In this document: piece by piece, positions 18,355-31,176 of the stretch
How the letters are laid out: each line of letters opens with the position of its first letter
How positions within the stretch are numbered: the first letter of the stretch is position 1
Origin: Rhodoferax sp.
GTDB lineage: Bacteria; Pseudomonadota; Gammaproteobacteria; Burkholderiales; Burkholderiaceae_C
Reading direction: 5' to 3'
NCBI RefSeq assembly: GCF_028689295.1
Contig: NZ_JAQTWL010000009.1
Span: forward strand, 62,001 to 126,000
DNA length: 64,000 nt
Notes under the pieces: generated by a model
Database searches by the model: none
What the model saw: only the letters and a program-made list of their open reading frames with translations
What the model was told of the DNA's origin: nothing
Made by a program: the position numbers and the translations under genes

Positions 18355-19533
18355 ATGACCCTGGCTCCTTACGCCTGCGACGCGGCAAAGTCGCGTGGGC
18401 GGCGTTACCCGCAGCCACCGGCGCCCACCCGCACCGACTACCAGCGCGACCGCGACCGCATCGTGCACAGCACGGCGTTCAGGCGATTGGTCTATAAAAC
18501 TCAGGTGTTTTTGAACCACGAAGGCGACCTGTTTCGCACCCGGCTCACGCACTCGCTCGAGGTGGCGCAGCTTGGCCGCTCGGTGGCGCGCACGCTCGGG
18601 CTCAACGAAGACCTGGTCGAAGCCATTGCGCTGGCGCACGACCTGGGACACACGCCGTTCGGCCACGCCGGGCAGGACACGCTCAACGCCTGCATGGCCG
18701 ACTTTGGCGGCTTCGAGCACAACCTGCAAAGCTTGCGCGTGGTGGACCGTCTGGAGGAGCGCTACCCCGAGTTTGATGGACTGAACCTGACGTTCGAGAC
18801 GCGCGAGGGCATCCTCAAGCACTGCTCGCGCCACCACGCCGAACAGCTTGAACGCACCGAGCCGAACGGCGTGGGCCAGCGTTTTCTGGCGCGCAACCAG
18901 CCCAGCCTGGAGGCCCAGCTGTGCAACCTGGCCGACGAAATTTCCTACAACGCGCACGACATCGACGACGGCGTGCGCTCGGGCCTGATCACGCTGGAGC
19001 AGTTGCAGGAAGTGGCGCTGTTCGATGACTTCAGGCGGCAGACGCTGGTTGAGTTTCCGCAGTTGCAGGACAAGGGGCAGGGCCGGCGGCTGCTCTACGA
19101 GTCGATTCGCCGCATGTTGAGCGCGCAGGTTTATGACGTGATCAGCGCCACGCGAGGGGCCCTGCAGACGGCGGCGCCAGCGGATGCCGACGCGGTGCGA
19201 CAGTTGCCGCCCCTGATCCGGTTCAGCGCGCCCATGCGCGACAAGTCGCAAACGCTGAAGAGCTTTTTGCTGCAAAAGCTGTACCGCCACCCACGGGTGT
19301 TGCAAACCATCGGCCAGGCGCAGCAGGTGGTGCGCGACCTGTTCGACCGCTACCTGACGCAGCCCGACCACATGCCTGAGAGTCACCACCGCAGGTTGGC
19401 AAGTGCCCAGGCAAGCGAGCCGCTGCCCGAGTATGCCTTGCCGCGCATCGTGGCCGACTACATTGCCGGCATGACCGATCGTTTTGCGCTGCGCGAACAC
19501 GAGCGCCTGACCGGCTTGCGCTTGCTCGACTGA
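18355..19533 (+). CDS. dgt: dGTP triphosphohydrolase-like HD-domain protein
   Basis: An HD-superfamily deoxyguanosinetriphosphate triphosphohydrolase-like protein that removes triphosphate from dNTPs. The metal ligands are visible in LTHSLEVAQ (His), the AHDLGHTPFGHAG block (His-Asp) and the distal NLADEISYNAHDIDDG (Asp). The early DRIVHSTAFRRLVYKTQVF is a family signature. At 392 aa it matches the shorter dGTPase-like class rather than the 505-aa enterobacterial enzyme. It sits 16 bases after aroB and nine bases before the DUF1415 gene, so the four genes from aroB onward look like one transcript. Confidence 0.93.
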   Translation: MTLAPYACDAAKSRGRRYPQPPAPTRTDYQRDRDRIVHSTAFRRLVYKTQVFLNHEGDLFRTRLTHSLEVAQLGRSVARTLGLNEDLVEAIALAHDLGHTPFGHAGQDTLNACMADFGGFEHNLQSLRVVDRLEERYPEFDGLNLTFETREGILKHCSRHHAEQLERTEPNGVGQRFLARNQPSLEAQLCNLADEISYNAHDIDDGVRSGLITLEQLQEVALFDDFRRQTLVEFPQLQDKGQGRRLLYESIRRMLSAQVYDVISATRGALQTAAPADADAVRQLPPLIRFSAPMRDKSQTLKSFLLQKLYRHPRVLQTIGQAQQVVRDLFDRYLTQPDHMPESHHRRLASAQASEPLPEYALPRIVADYIAGMTDRFALREHERLTGLRLLD

Positions 19534-19542
19534 AAGACTCCC

Positions 19543-20133
19543 ATGACCCCTGACGACACCGTGATTGCCGATACCCGCGCCTGGCTGGAGCGCGCCGTGA
19601 TCGGCCTGAACCTGTGCCCGTTCGCCAAAAGCGTGCATGTCAAGGGCCAGGTGCATTACGCGGTGAGCCATGCCGCCACGCCACAAGATTTGCTGCCAGA
19701 CCTGATCAGCGAGCTCAAATACCTTGCTGCCATGGACGCCAAGCTGCGCGACACCACGCTGTTGATCGCGCCTGAGTGCCTGCACGACTTTCTGGATTTC
19801 AACGACTTTCTGGCTGAAGCCGACCGGGCGCTGGAAGACCTGGCGCTTGACGGTGTGCTGCAAATAGCCTCGCTACACCCGCGCTACCAGTTTGCCGGCA
19901 CGGCTGAGGACGACATCACCAACTTTACCAACCGCTCGCCTTACCCCACGCTGCATCTGCTGCGCGAAGACAGTATCGACCGCGCGGTGGCGGCTTTTCC
20001 CGACCCCGAGTCGATCTTCGAGGTCAACATGCAAACCATGGAGCGCCTGGGCCAGGAAGGCTGGGCGGCGCTCAAGGTGGATCGCACCGAGCCGCCCGTG
20101 GCATCATCGCCCCATGACACACCCAAAACCTGA
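19543..20133 (+). CDS. DUF1415 family protein
   Basis: A 196-aa cytoplasmic protein of the DUF1415 family, with no established function. Recognisable family features are WLERAVIGLNLCPFAK near the N-terminus, the central DFNDFLAEADRALEDL and the HPRYQFAGT segment. There is no signal peptide or membrane span. It lies directly after dgt and its 3' end overlaps the following methyltransferase gene by 20 bases, so the two are probably co-translated. Confidence 0.85.
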   Translation: MTPDDTVIADTRAWLERAVIGLNLCPFAKSVHVKGQVHYAVSHAATPQDLLPDLISELKYLAAMDAKLRDTTLLIAPECLHDFLDFNDFLAEADRALEDLALDGVLQIASLHPRYQFAGTAEDDITNFTNRSPYPTLHLLREDSIDRAVAAFPDPESIFEVNMQTMERLGQEGWAALKVDRTEPPVASSPHDTPKT

Positions 20134-21013
20134 AAGCGCGCCGCGCGGCAAGCTGGCTGACAAGGTGCCGCCGACGCTGGCCGACGACATTCGCCCCGGA
20201 CAGTCCGTCGAACTGCTCAAGGAACTGCACATCCTGACGCGCGATGGCAAGCTCAATCAGGACTCGCGGCGCAAGCTCAAGCAGGTGTATCACCTGTACC
20301 AGTTCATCGAAAAACTGCTGCTGGAACTGGGCGACCCGCCATCCGGCATCACCCTGGCCGACCATGGCGCGGGCAAGTCGTACCTGGGCTTCATCGTGTA
20401 CGACCTGTTCTTCAAGCAACAGGCGCAGGGGCACATCTATGGCATCGAGACACGACCGGAACTGGTGCAAAAATCGCGTGAGCTGGCACAGCGGCTGGGC
20501 TATGCGCGAATGTCGTTTTTGAACCTGACGGTGGCCGAGTCGGCGCAGTCGGACCAGTTGCCGGCGCGCATCGACATGGTCACGGCGCTGCACGCCTGCG
20601 ACACCGCCACCGACGACGCGATTGCCTTTGGTCTGCAAAAACAGGCGCGCTTCATGGTGCTGGTGCCGTGTTGCCAGGCCGAGGTGGCGCGCGTGCTGAG
20701 CCAGCACAAGGCGCTGTCGCTGTCGCGCACGCCGCTGTCCGAGCTGTGGCGCCACCCCTTGCACACCCGCGAGATGGGCAGCCAGATCACCAACGTGCTG
20801 CGCTGCCTGTATCTGGAGGCCTGCGGCTATCAGGTCACGGTGACCGAACTGGTGGGTTGGGAGCACAGCCTGAAAAACGAACTCATCATCGCCCGCCGCA
20901 CCGGCCAGAAAAAGCGCGCCGCGGCCGAGCGCCTGCGCGCGCTACTCGACGAGTTCGGGCTGTCGTCCCTGCTTGACACCCGGTTTAAACAATTGGGGTC
21001 AGATTCCAATTAA
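20114..21013 (+). CDS. SAM-dependent methyltransferase (Methyltransf_32-like)
   Basis: A 299-aa Rossmann-type methyltransferase, substrate unknown. Motif I is LADHGAGKSYLGFIVYD (His in place of the common Cys/Ser), followed by an acidic strand end (GIETRPELVQKSRELAQRLG) and the VPCCQAEVARVL segment seen in the family that includes GSTCD-like proteins and TRM13 relatives. The ATG lies inside the 3' end of the DUF1415 gene; the frame is open further upstream but the family N-terminus fits this start. The last codons and the stop lie inside the left inverted repeat of the RAYT unit, so the C-terminal residues (QLGSDSN) appear to be supplied by the mobile repeat. Confidence 0.82.
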   Translation: MTHPKPESAPRGKLADKVPPTLADDIRPGQSVELLKELHILTRDGKLNQDSRRKLKQVYHLYQFIEKLLLELGDPPSGITLADHGAGKSYLGFIVYDLFFKQQAQGHIYGIETRPELVQKSRELAQRLGYARMSFLNLTVAESAQSDQLPARIDMVTALHACDTATDDAIAFGLQKQARFMVLVPCCQAEVARVLSQHKALSLSRTPLSELWRHPLHTREMGSQITNVLRCLYLEACGYQVTVTELVGWEHSLKNELIIARRTGQKKRAAAERLRALLDEFGLSSLLDTRFKQLGSDSN

Positions 21014-21015
21014 TT
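20991..21015. repeat. Left 25-bp inverted repeat of the RAYT unit
   Basis: Reads AATTGGGGTCAGATTCC then AATTAATT. It is an exact inverted match to the copy at 21809-21833. It contains the stop codon (TAA) of the upstream methyltransferase gene and ends eight bases before the transposase start. Confidence 0.9.
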
Positions 21016-21022
21016 CCAGACC

Positions 21023-21721
21023 ATGGCACGTCTTCCTCGACTTACCTTGCCGGGTTACCCGCACCATGTGATTCAGCGCGGCAACAACCGGCAAGCCATT
21101 TTTGCCGCGGCGGCCGATTACCGCAGGCTGCTCGATCTGCTGGAAGAAAACGCCAAAAAGTTCGACGTGGCCGTGCATGCCTATGTACTGATGAGCAACC
21201 ACTTCCACCTGCTGGTCACGCCGCAGACGGCAGACGGCTTGCCCAAAATGATGCAGGCCGTGGGGCGCAGCTATGTGCGCCATTTCAATGACACGCAAAA
21301 GCGCACAGGCACCTTGTGGGAAGGGCGCTACAAATCGACCCTGATCCAGACAGACCGCTACCTGCTGGCCTGCATGGCCTACATCGACCTCAATCCGGTG
21401 CGGGCCGGCTTGGTGGCGCAAGCGCAGGACTACCCGTGGTCGAGCCATTTGCATTACCTGGGTGTGCGCCCCGACCGGCTGATCACACCGCATGCGCTTT
21501 ATTGGGCGCTCGGCAACACACCTTTTGCACGCGAAGCTGCCTACGCCGAATTGGTGCAGGGCGGGCTCAACCCGGTGCAGCAAATCGCCATCACGCAGGC
21601 AACCTTGAGCGGCTGGGCCTTGGGCGAGGCGGATTTTGTGGCTGATTTGCAAAAAAGAACCGTGCGACGCGTCGCCAAAACTGGTGCTGGCCGCCCATTT
21701 TCTGTCAATAAGCCAGCCTAA
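21023..21721 (+). CDS. REP-associated tyrosine transposase (Y1/IS200-like domain)
   Basis: A 232-aa single-domain HUH nuclease of the RAYT family, which act on short palindromic REP elements. The N-terminus ARLPRLTLPGYPHHVIQRG is typical. The metal-binding HUH pair is in MSNHFHLLV, and the catalytic Tyr is probably in QTDRYLLACMAYIDLNPVRA, within the family phrase before NPVRAG. There is no frameshift or internal stop, so the gene looks intact. The flanking inverted repeats share the core GGGGTCAGA with a palindrome inside queA 40 kb away, which is consistent with activity on such sites. Confidence 0.9.
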   Translation: MARLPRLTLPGYPHHVIQRGNNRQAIFAAAADYRRLLDLLEENAKKFDVAVHAYVLMSNHFHLLVTPQTADGLPKMMQAVGRSYVRHFNDTQKRTGTLWEGRYKSTLIQTDRYLLACMAYIDLNPVRAGLVAQAQDYPWSSHLHYLGVRPDRLITPHALYWALGNTPFAREAAYAELVQGGLNPVQQIAITQATLSGWALGEADFVADLQKRTVRRVAKTGAGRPFSVNKPA

Positions 21722-21808
21722 AAATAGTCTTTAAATAGCTAAGGATAAAGGCTGTTTTGCTACTTATTTTAATGTGTCCCCAATTAATTTATGGAATCTG
21801 ATTTTAAA

Positions 21809-21833
21809 AATTAATTGGAATCTGACCCCAATT
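21809..21833. repeat. Right 25-bp inverted repeat of the RAYT unit
   Basis: Exact inverse complement of the 20991-21015 repeat. A degenerate copy (ATGGAATCTGATTTT) lies 25 bases to its left, so the 3' side carries two tandem GGAATCTGA cores. Only seven bases separate its end from the candidate gltB promoter. Confidence 0.9.
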
Positions 21834-21840
21834 ATTTTGT

Positions 21841-21857
21841 TTGGCATGGATACTGCA
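21841..21857 (+). promoter_or_regulatory. Candidate sigma-54 (-24/-12) promoter of gltBD
   Basis: TTGGCATGGATACTGCA fits the RpoN consensus YTGGCACGRNNNTTGCW at all but two specified positions, with GG and GC correctly spaced. The expected start would be near 21868, leaving a 34-base leader before the gltB ATG. Nitrogen control of glutamate synthase makes this plausible. No NtrC site was identified, and the RAYT unit lies immediately upstream. Confidence 0.45.
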
Positions 21858-21901
21858 ATGCGGTAAAGTCTTCATCTTTGAAATTTACAGGAGCGCGCCC
21901 C

Positions 21902-26635
<4,734 letters not shown>

Positions 26636-26670
26636 GTGAATTCCTCAGGCAGACGAACAGGAAAAATATC

Positions 26671-28137
26671 ATGGGAAAAGTAACTGGTTTCATGGAATAT
26701 GAGCGCCTGGAAGAGGGCTACAAGCCCGTGCCCGAGCGCCTGAAAAACTACAAGGAGTTCGTCATCGGACTCGACGATCAGGCCGCCACAACGCAGGCGG
26801 CGCGCTGCATGGACTGCGGCACGCCGTTTTGCAACAACGGCTGCCCGGTCAACAACATCATTCCGGATTTCAATGATCTGGTCTATCACGGCGACTGGAA
26901 AGAAGCCATCGACGTGCTACACAGCACCAACAACTTTCCCGAGTTCACCGGCCGCATTTGTCCGGCGCCCTGCGAAGCCGCCTGCACACTCAACGTCAAC
27001 CAGTTGCCAGTGGGTATCAAGAGCATCGAGCACGCCATCATCGACCGCGCCTGGGAACACGGCTGGGTCACACCCCAGCCCGCCAGGGTCAAGACCGGCA
27101 AACGCGTCGCCATCGTCGGCTCGGGCCCGGCCGGGCTGGCGGCCGCGCAGCAGCTGGCGCGCGTCGGCCATGAGGTTACCCTGTTCGAGAAAAACGACCG
27201 CCTGGGCGGCCTGCTGCGCTACGGCATTCCCGACTTCAAGATGGAAAAAACGCACATCGACCGGCGCGTCGAGCAGCTCAAGGCTGAGGGCGTGATTGTT
27301 CGCACCAGCGTGCTGGTGGGCGATATCCCCAAGGCCAGTAAGGTGACCAACTGGGCCAAAGAGACGATTTCGCCGGCGTTCCTGCAGCAGGATTACGACG
27401 CCGTGCTGCTCACTGGCGGCTCCGAGCAGTCACGCGACTTGCCGGTGCCCGGGCGTGAGCTCGACGGCGTCCATTTCGCCATGGAGTTTTTGCCGCAGCA
27501 AAACAAGATCAACGCCGGCGACAAGCTCAAGAACCAGTTGCGCGCCGACGGCAAACACGTCATCGTCATCGGTGGCGGCGACACCGGCTCTGACTGCGTC
27601 GGAACCAGCAACCGCCACGGCGCGGTCAGCGTGACCCAGTTCGAGGTCATGCCCCAGCCCCCGGTCGAGGAAAATCGGCCGCTGACCTGGCCCTACTGGC
27701 CCATGAAGTTGCGCACCAGCTCCAGCCACGACGAGGGCTGCGTGCGCGAGTTTGCCATTTCCACCAGGGAATTCATCGGCGAAAAGGGCAAGGTCAAGGG
27801 TTTGAAAACCGTGCACATCGAGCTCAAGGATGGCAAGATGGTCGAAATCCCGGGCACCGAGAAAACTTACCCGGCCGATCTGGTGCTGCTGGCCATGGGT
27901 TTTGTGAATCCGGTGGCCACCGTGCTCGATGCCTTCGGTGTGGAAAAAGACGCCCGTGGCAATGCCCGGGCCAGTACCGAGTTCACCGGCGGCTACGCCA
28001 CCAATGTGGCCAAGGTGTTTGCCGCCGGCGACATGCGGCGTGGCCAAAGCCTGGTGGTGTGGGCCATCCGCGAAGGCCGTCAGGCGGCCCGCGCGGTCGA
28101 TGAGTTCCTGATGGGATTCAGCGATCTGCCGCGCTGA
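26671..28137 (+). CDS. gltD: Glutamate synthase (NADPH), small subunit
   Basis: The beta subunit of GOGAT supplies electrons from NADPH through FAD and 4Fe-4S clusters. The N-terminal domain has two cysteine clusters, [14 protein letters not shown] and [12 protein letters not shown]. The FAD site is [18 protein letters not shown] with [17 protein letters not shown], the NADPH site is [15 protein letters not shown], and the C-terminal [20 protein letters not shown] is the FAD-binding signature. Length 488 aa is standard. It forms an operon with gltB and is followed by a strong hairpin with a T-rich tail before mlaF. Confidence 0.97.
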   Translation: MGKVTGFMEYERLEEGYKPVPERLKNYKEFVIGLDDQAATTQAARCMDCGTPFCNNGCPVNNIIPDFNDLVYHGDWKEAIDVLHSTNNFPEFTGRICPAPCEAACTLNVNQLPVGIKSIEHAIIDRAWEHGWVTPQPARVKTGKRVAIVGSGPAGLAAAQQLARVGHEVTLFEKNDRLGGLLRYGIPDFKMEKTHIDRRVEQLKAEGVIVRTSVLVGDIPKASKVTNWAKETISPAFLQQDYDAVLLTGGSEQSRDLPVPGRELDGVHFAMEFLPQQNKINAGDKLKNQLRADGKHVIVIGGGDTGSDCVGTSNRHGAVSVTQFEVMPQPPVEENRPLTWPYWPMKLRTSSSHDEGCVREFAISTREFIGEKGKVKGLKTVHIELKDGKMVEIPGTEKTYPADLVLLAMGFVNPVATVLDAFGVEKDARGNARASTEFTGGYATNVAKVFAAGDMRRGQSLVVWAIREGRQAARAVDEFLMGFSDLPR

Positions 28138-28194
28138 TGTAATGGTTTAGCGTCGGCCACGACAGACTCTTAGGTGTAATCCCTTATGATGGCG

Positions 28195-28223
28195 AGGCCG
28201 GGCATTCCCGGCCTTTCTGTTTA
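28195..28223 (+). terminator. Rho-independent terminator-like hairpin between gltD and mlaF
   Basis: A perfect 8-bp stem (AGGCCGGG / CCCGGCCT) with a CATT loop is followed by TTCTGTTTATTT. It lies 57 bases after the gltD stop and ends just before the mlaF ATG, so it either terminates gltBD or sits in the mlaF leader. A TATGAT hexamer lies just upstream at 28185-28190. Confidence 0.7.
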
Positions 28224-28226
28224 TTT

Positions 28227-29045
28227 ATGGCCCTAACTTCATCAGACGCGCTTGTCGAATTACGCCATCTCACCTTCGGGTATGGAGAGCGGGTGATCCT
28301 GGACGACGTTTCCCTGTCGATCCCACGCGGCAAGGTGACGGCGCTGATGGGTGCCTCGGGCGGCGGCAAGACCACCATCCTGCGCCTGATGGGCGGCCAG
28401 TACCGGGCGCAGTCCGGCCAGATGCTGTTCGACGGGCAGGACGTGACGCCCATGAATCAGGCGCAAATTTACGCCGCGCGACGCCGCATGGGCATGCTGT
28501 TTCAGTTCGGTGCGCTGTTTGCCGACCTGTCGGTGTTCGACAACGTGGCATTCCCGCTGCGCGAGCACACCGATTTGCCTGAGGCGCTGATTCGCGACAT
28601 CGTGCTCATGAAGCTCAACGCCGTGGGCCTGCGCGGCGCGCATGACCTGATGCCCGCCGACTTGTCGGGCGGCATGGCGCGGCGCATCGCGCTGGCGCGC
28701 GCCATTGCGCTCGACCCTGAACTTGTCATGTACGACGAGCCGTTTTCCGGTCTCGACCCGATCTCGCTCGGCACGGCAGCGCGGCTGATTCGCCAGCTCA
28801 ATGACGCGATGGGGCTGACCAGCGTTTTTGTCTCGCATGAGCTGGAACAAACTTTTTCAATTTCCGACCATGTGATTATTCTGGCGAACGGCAAAATTGC
28901 CATGCAGGGCACGCCCGAGCAGGTGCGCCAGAGCAGCGACCCGCTGGTCTATCAGTATGTCAATGCCCTGTCGGACGGGCCGGTGCGTTTTCATTACCCG
29001 GGCCCGTCGATGACCGAGGATTTTGGTGTGGAGGCAAACGCATGA
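28227..29045 (+). CDS. mlaF: MlaF, phospholipid ABC transporter ATP-binding protein
   Basis: The ATPase of the inner-membrane MlaFEDB complex, which moves phospholipids between the inner membrane and the periplasmic carrier MlaC to maintain outer-membrane asymmetry. The 272-aa product has Walker A GASGGGKTT, signature LSGGMARRIALARA, Walker B ELVMYDEPFSGLDP and the H-loop VSHE. No Shine-Dalgarno sequence precedes the ATG; the upstream stretch is the T-rich tail of the hairpin, and no better in-frame start exists. The stop overlaps the mlaE start (ATGA). Confidence 0.95.
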   Translation: MALTSSDALVELRHLTFGYGERVILDDVSLSIPRGKVTALMGASGGGKTTILRLMGGQYRAQSGQMLFDGQDVTPMNQAQIYAARRRMGMLFQFGALFADLSVFDNVAFPLREHTDLPEALIRDIVLMKLNAVGLRGAHDLMPADLSGGMARRIALARAIALDPELVMYDEPFSGLDPISLGTAARLIRQLNDAMGLTSVFVSHELEQTFSISDHVIILANGKIAMQGTPEQVRQSSDPLVYQYVNALSDGPVRFHYPGPSMTEDFGVEANA

Positions 29046-29824
29046 GCTGGTACAAACCTGCCGATATCGGCTTGGCCACCCGGCGCCAACTGGCGGACAT
29101 GGGCTTGGGCGCCCGGTTATTTGTGCGCCTGCTCGCCACCCTGCCGGGCAGCCTGAAGCGCTTTGGCCTGATTCGCGACCAGATTCACTTTTTGGGCAAT
29201 TACTCGCTGGCGATCATCGCGGTGTCGGGCCTGTTCGTCGGCTTTGTCTTTGGCCTGCAGGGCTACTACACCCTGCAGCGCTACGGCTCGTCCGAAGCGC
29301 TGGGCTTGCTGGTCACGCTGAGCCTGGTGCGCGAACTCGGACCGGTGGTCACCGCGCTGCTCTTTGCCGGGCGGGCCGGCACCTCGCTGACCGCCGAGAT
29401 CGGCCTGATGAAGGCCGGCGAGCAGATCAGCGTCATGGAAATGATGGCCGTGGACCCGGTGCAGCGCATCCTGGCGCCGCGCTTTTGGGCCGGGGTCATC
29501 ACCATGCCGCTGCTGGCGGCGGTGTTCAGCGCCATGGGCATCATCGGCGGCTGGGTCGTGGGCGTGCTCATGATCGGCGTTGATGCCGGCTCGTTCTGGA
29601 GCCAGATCCAGGGCGGTGTCGATGTCTGGCAGGACGTGGGCAACGGCATCATCAAGAGCATTGTTTTTGGGTTTACCGTGACCTTTGTCGCGCTGCTGCA
29701 GGGCTTTGAGGCACAAGCCACGCCTGAAGGCGTGGCCAGCGCCACCACGCGCACCGTGGTGGTCGCGTCGCTCGCCGTGCTGGGGCTGGATTTCATCCTG
29801 ACGGCGATGATGTTCACGATCTAA
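29042..29824 (+). CDS. mlaE: MlaE, phospholipid ABC transporter permease
   Basis: The permease of the Mla complex (MlaE/TrnD/YrbE family). The 260-aa product has about five hydrophobic segments and the conserved family core: VREIGP-type ELGPVVTALLFAGRAGTSL, the EIGLMKAGEQISVMEMMAVD loop and PRFWAGVITMPLL. It is coupled to mlaF by an ATGA overlap. After it is a 77-bp gap with a weak CTTGTG/CACAAG stem before mlaD. Confidence 0.95.
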   Translation: MSWYKPADIGLATRRQLADMGLGARLFVRLLATLPGSLKRFGLIRDQIHFLGNYSLAIIAVSGLFVGFVFGLQGYYTLQRYGSSEALGLLVTLSLVRELGPVVTALLFAGRAGTSLTAEIGLMKAGEQISVMEMMAVDPVQRILAPRFWAGVITMPLLAAVFSAMGIIGGWVVGVLMIGVDAGSFWSQIQGGVDVWQDVGNGIIKSIVFGFTVTFVALLQGFEAQATPEGVASATTRTVVVASLAVLGLDFILTAMMFTI

Positions 29825-29901
29825 AGAAAAGAACTTGTGGGAAAGACCGCAGTGACGCGAAGCGCACAAGCTCTGTCCCCAACTGATTAAAAGGAAGTTT
29901 T

Positions 29902-30396
29902 ATGAAACGTTCAAAAAATGATGTCTGGGTCGGCCTGTTTGTGCTGATCGGCGCGGTGGCCATTCTGTTTCTGGCCCTGCAGTCGGCCAACTTGCTGACC
30001 CTGAGTTTTCAGAAAACCTATCTGGTCAAGGCCAAGTTCGACAATGTGGGCGGCGTCAAGCCCAAGGCAGCGGTGCGCAGTGCCGGCGTCGTGGTGGGGC
30101 GGGTGGACAACATCGTCTTCGACGACAAATCTTTTCAGGCGGTGGTGACGCTGGCACTGGAGAACCGCTATGTGTTCCCCAAGGACAGTTCTCTCAAAAT
30201 CCTGACCAGCGGGCTGTTGGGCGAGCAGTATCTGGGCATCGAGCCCGGTGCCGAAGACAAAAACCTTGGCCCGGGGGACACCATCTCCAGCACCCAGTCG
30301 GCGGTGGTGCTGGAAAACCTGATCAGCCAGTTCTTGTTCAGCAAGGCAGCAGAAGGCAGTAACGTGGATGCGAGCAGCTCAAATGAAAAAAAATGA
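29902..30396 (+). CDS. mlaD: MlaD, MCE-domain phospholipid-binding subunit
   Basis: MlaD forms a periplasmic hexameric ring on MlaE and passes lipid to MlaC. A single N-terminal membrane helix (about residues 9-28) is followed by one MCE domain (YLVKAKFDNVGGVKPKAAVR; GVVVGRVDNIVFD; LTSGLLGEQYLGIEPG) and a short C-terminal helix and tail, 164 aa in all. A good AAGGAAG site lies five bases upstream of the ATG. Its 3' end overlaps the mlaA start region in another frame. Confidence 0.95.
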   Translation: MKRSKNDVWVGLFVLIGAVAILFLALQSANLLTLSFQKTYLVKAKFDNVGGVKPKAAVRSAGVVVGRVDNIVFDDKSFQAVVTLALENRYVFPKDSSLKILTSGLLGEQYLGIEPGAEDKNLGPGDTISSTQSAVVLENLISQFLFSKAAEGSNVDASSSNEKK

Positions 30397-31156
30397 AACG
30401 ATGAACCGAGAATGCCGTCCAGGCCGCGACGGCGTTTTGCGCGTCGGCATGGTGATCAGCCTGGTGTTGCTCACGGGCTGTGCCACCGGGCCCACCGCCA
30501 ATCCGCGCGATCCGCTGGAGCCATTCAACCGGGGCATGTACCAGTTCAATGACGCGGTGGACCGTGCCGTGATCAAACCGGTGGCCACGGTGTATCGCGA
30601 TGTGTTGCCGTCGCCGGTGCGCACCGGCGTCACCAATTTCTTTGCCAACCTGCAGGATGCCTGGTCGATCGTGAACAATGCCCTGCAACTCAAGGGCGAA
30701 GCCGCCGGCGACAGCCTGGCGCGATTTGGCGTCAACACGTTCCTGGGCCTGGGCGGCGTGCTCGACATCGCCTCCGAAATGCAGATCGAGCGTCACACCG
30801 AAGACTTCGGCCAGACGCTGGGTCACTGGGGGGTGGGCGCCGGGCCCTATCTGGTGCTGCCCTTGATGGGTCCGTCAACCGTGCGCGACACCGCAGCGTT
30901 ACCGGTGGATGCACAGGGCAATCTGGTCTCTGGCGTCAATGATGTTTCCACGCGCAACTCGCTCACCGCGCTGAGTTTGCTGAACCGGCGTTCCCGCCTG
31001 CTCGATGCGTCAAAAATGCTCGATCAAGTGGCACTGGACCCTTACACATTTACCCGCGATGCCTTTTTGCAGCGCCGTCTCAATGATGTGTACGACGGCT
31101 ATCCGCCGGATGACAACGGCTCGCCTCCTGCGGTTGAAGAAAGCTCAGCCAAGTAA
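30383..31156 (+). CDS. mlaA: MlaA (VacJ), outer-membrane lipoprotein of the Mla system
   Basis: MlaA is an outer-membrane ring that removes misplaced phospholipids from the outer leaflet and hands them to MlaC. The lipobox LLTGC follows a hydrophobic signal. The family core is DPLEPFNRGMYQFNDAVDRA, FFANLQDAWSIVNNALQLKG, HWGVGAGPYLVLPLMGPST and DPYTFTRDAFLQRR. The start is uncertain: ATGs at 30368, 30383 and 30401 are in frame, and all give a plausible lipoprotein signal. Having mlaA inside the mla operon is a common betaproteobacterial arrangement, whereas Escherichia coli keeps it elsewhere. Confidence 0.93.
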   Translation: MKKNETMNRECRPGRDGVLRVGMVISLVLLTGCATGPTANPRDPLEPFNRGMYQFNDAVDRAVIKPVATVYRDVLPSPVRTGVTNFFANLQDAWSIVNNALQLKGEAAGDSLARFGVNTFLGLGGVLDIASEMQIERHTEDFGQTLGHWGVGAGPYLVLPLMGPSTVRDTAALPVDAQGNLVSGVNDVSTRNSLTALSLLNRRSRLLDASKMLDQVALDPYTFTRDAFLQRRLNDVYDGYPPDDNGSPPAVEESSAK

Positions 31157-31176
31157 TTTTTTAGGGATCAAAAACC

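Larger units (their letters stand above)
20991..21833 (+). mobile_element. REP-associated tyrosine transposase (RAYT) unit bounded by perfect 25-bp inverted repeats
   Basis: The 843-bp segment begins with AATTGGGGTCAGATTCC and ends with its exact inverse complement; the two 25-base ends are identical in opposite orientation. It encloses one Y1-type transposase gene and an AT-rich 3' tail with a third, degenerate copy (GTCCCCAATTAATTT and GGAATCTGA, 21776-21801). No flanking target duplication is evident, as expected for the IS200/REP class. Confidence 0.8.

Noticed and set aside
18349-19863. A 504-codon minus-strand open frame opposite dgt
   Set aside because: No family motifs, composition typical of an antisense shadow; dgt on the plus strand carries all catalytic motifs.
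29833-29871. CTTGTG/CACAAG stem between mlaE and mlaD
   Set aside because: Only six base pairs with a 25-base loop; not strong enough to call a terminator or attenuator.
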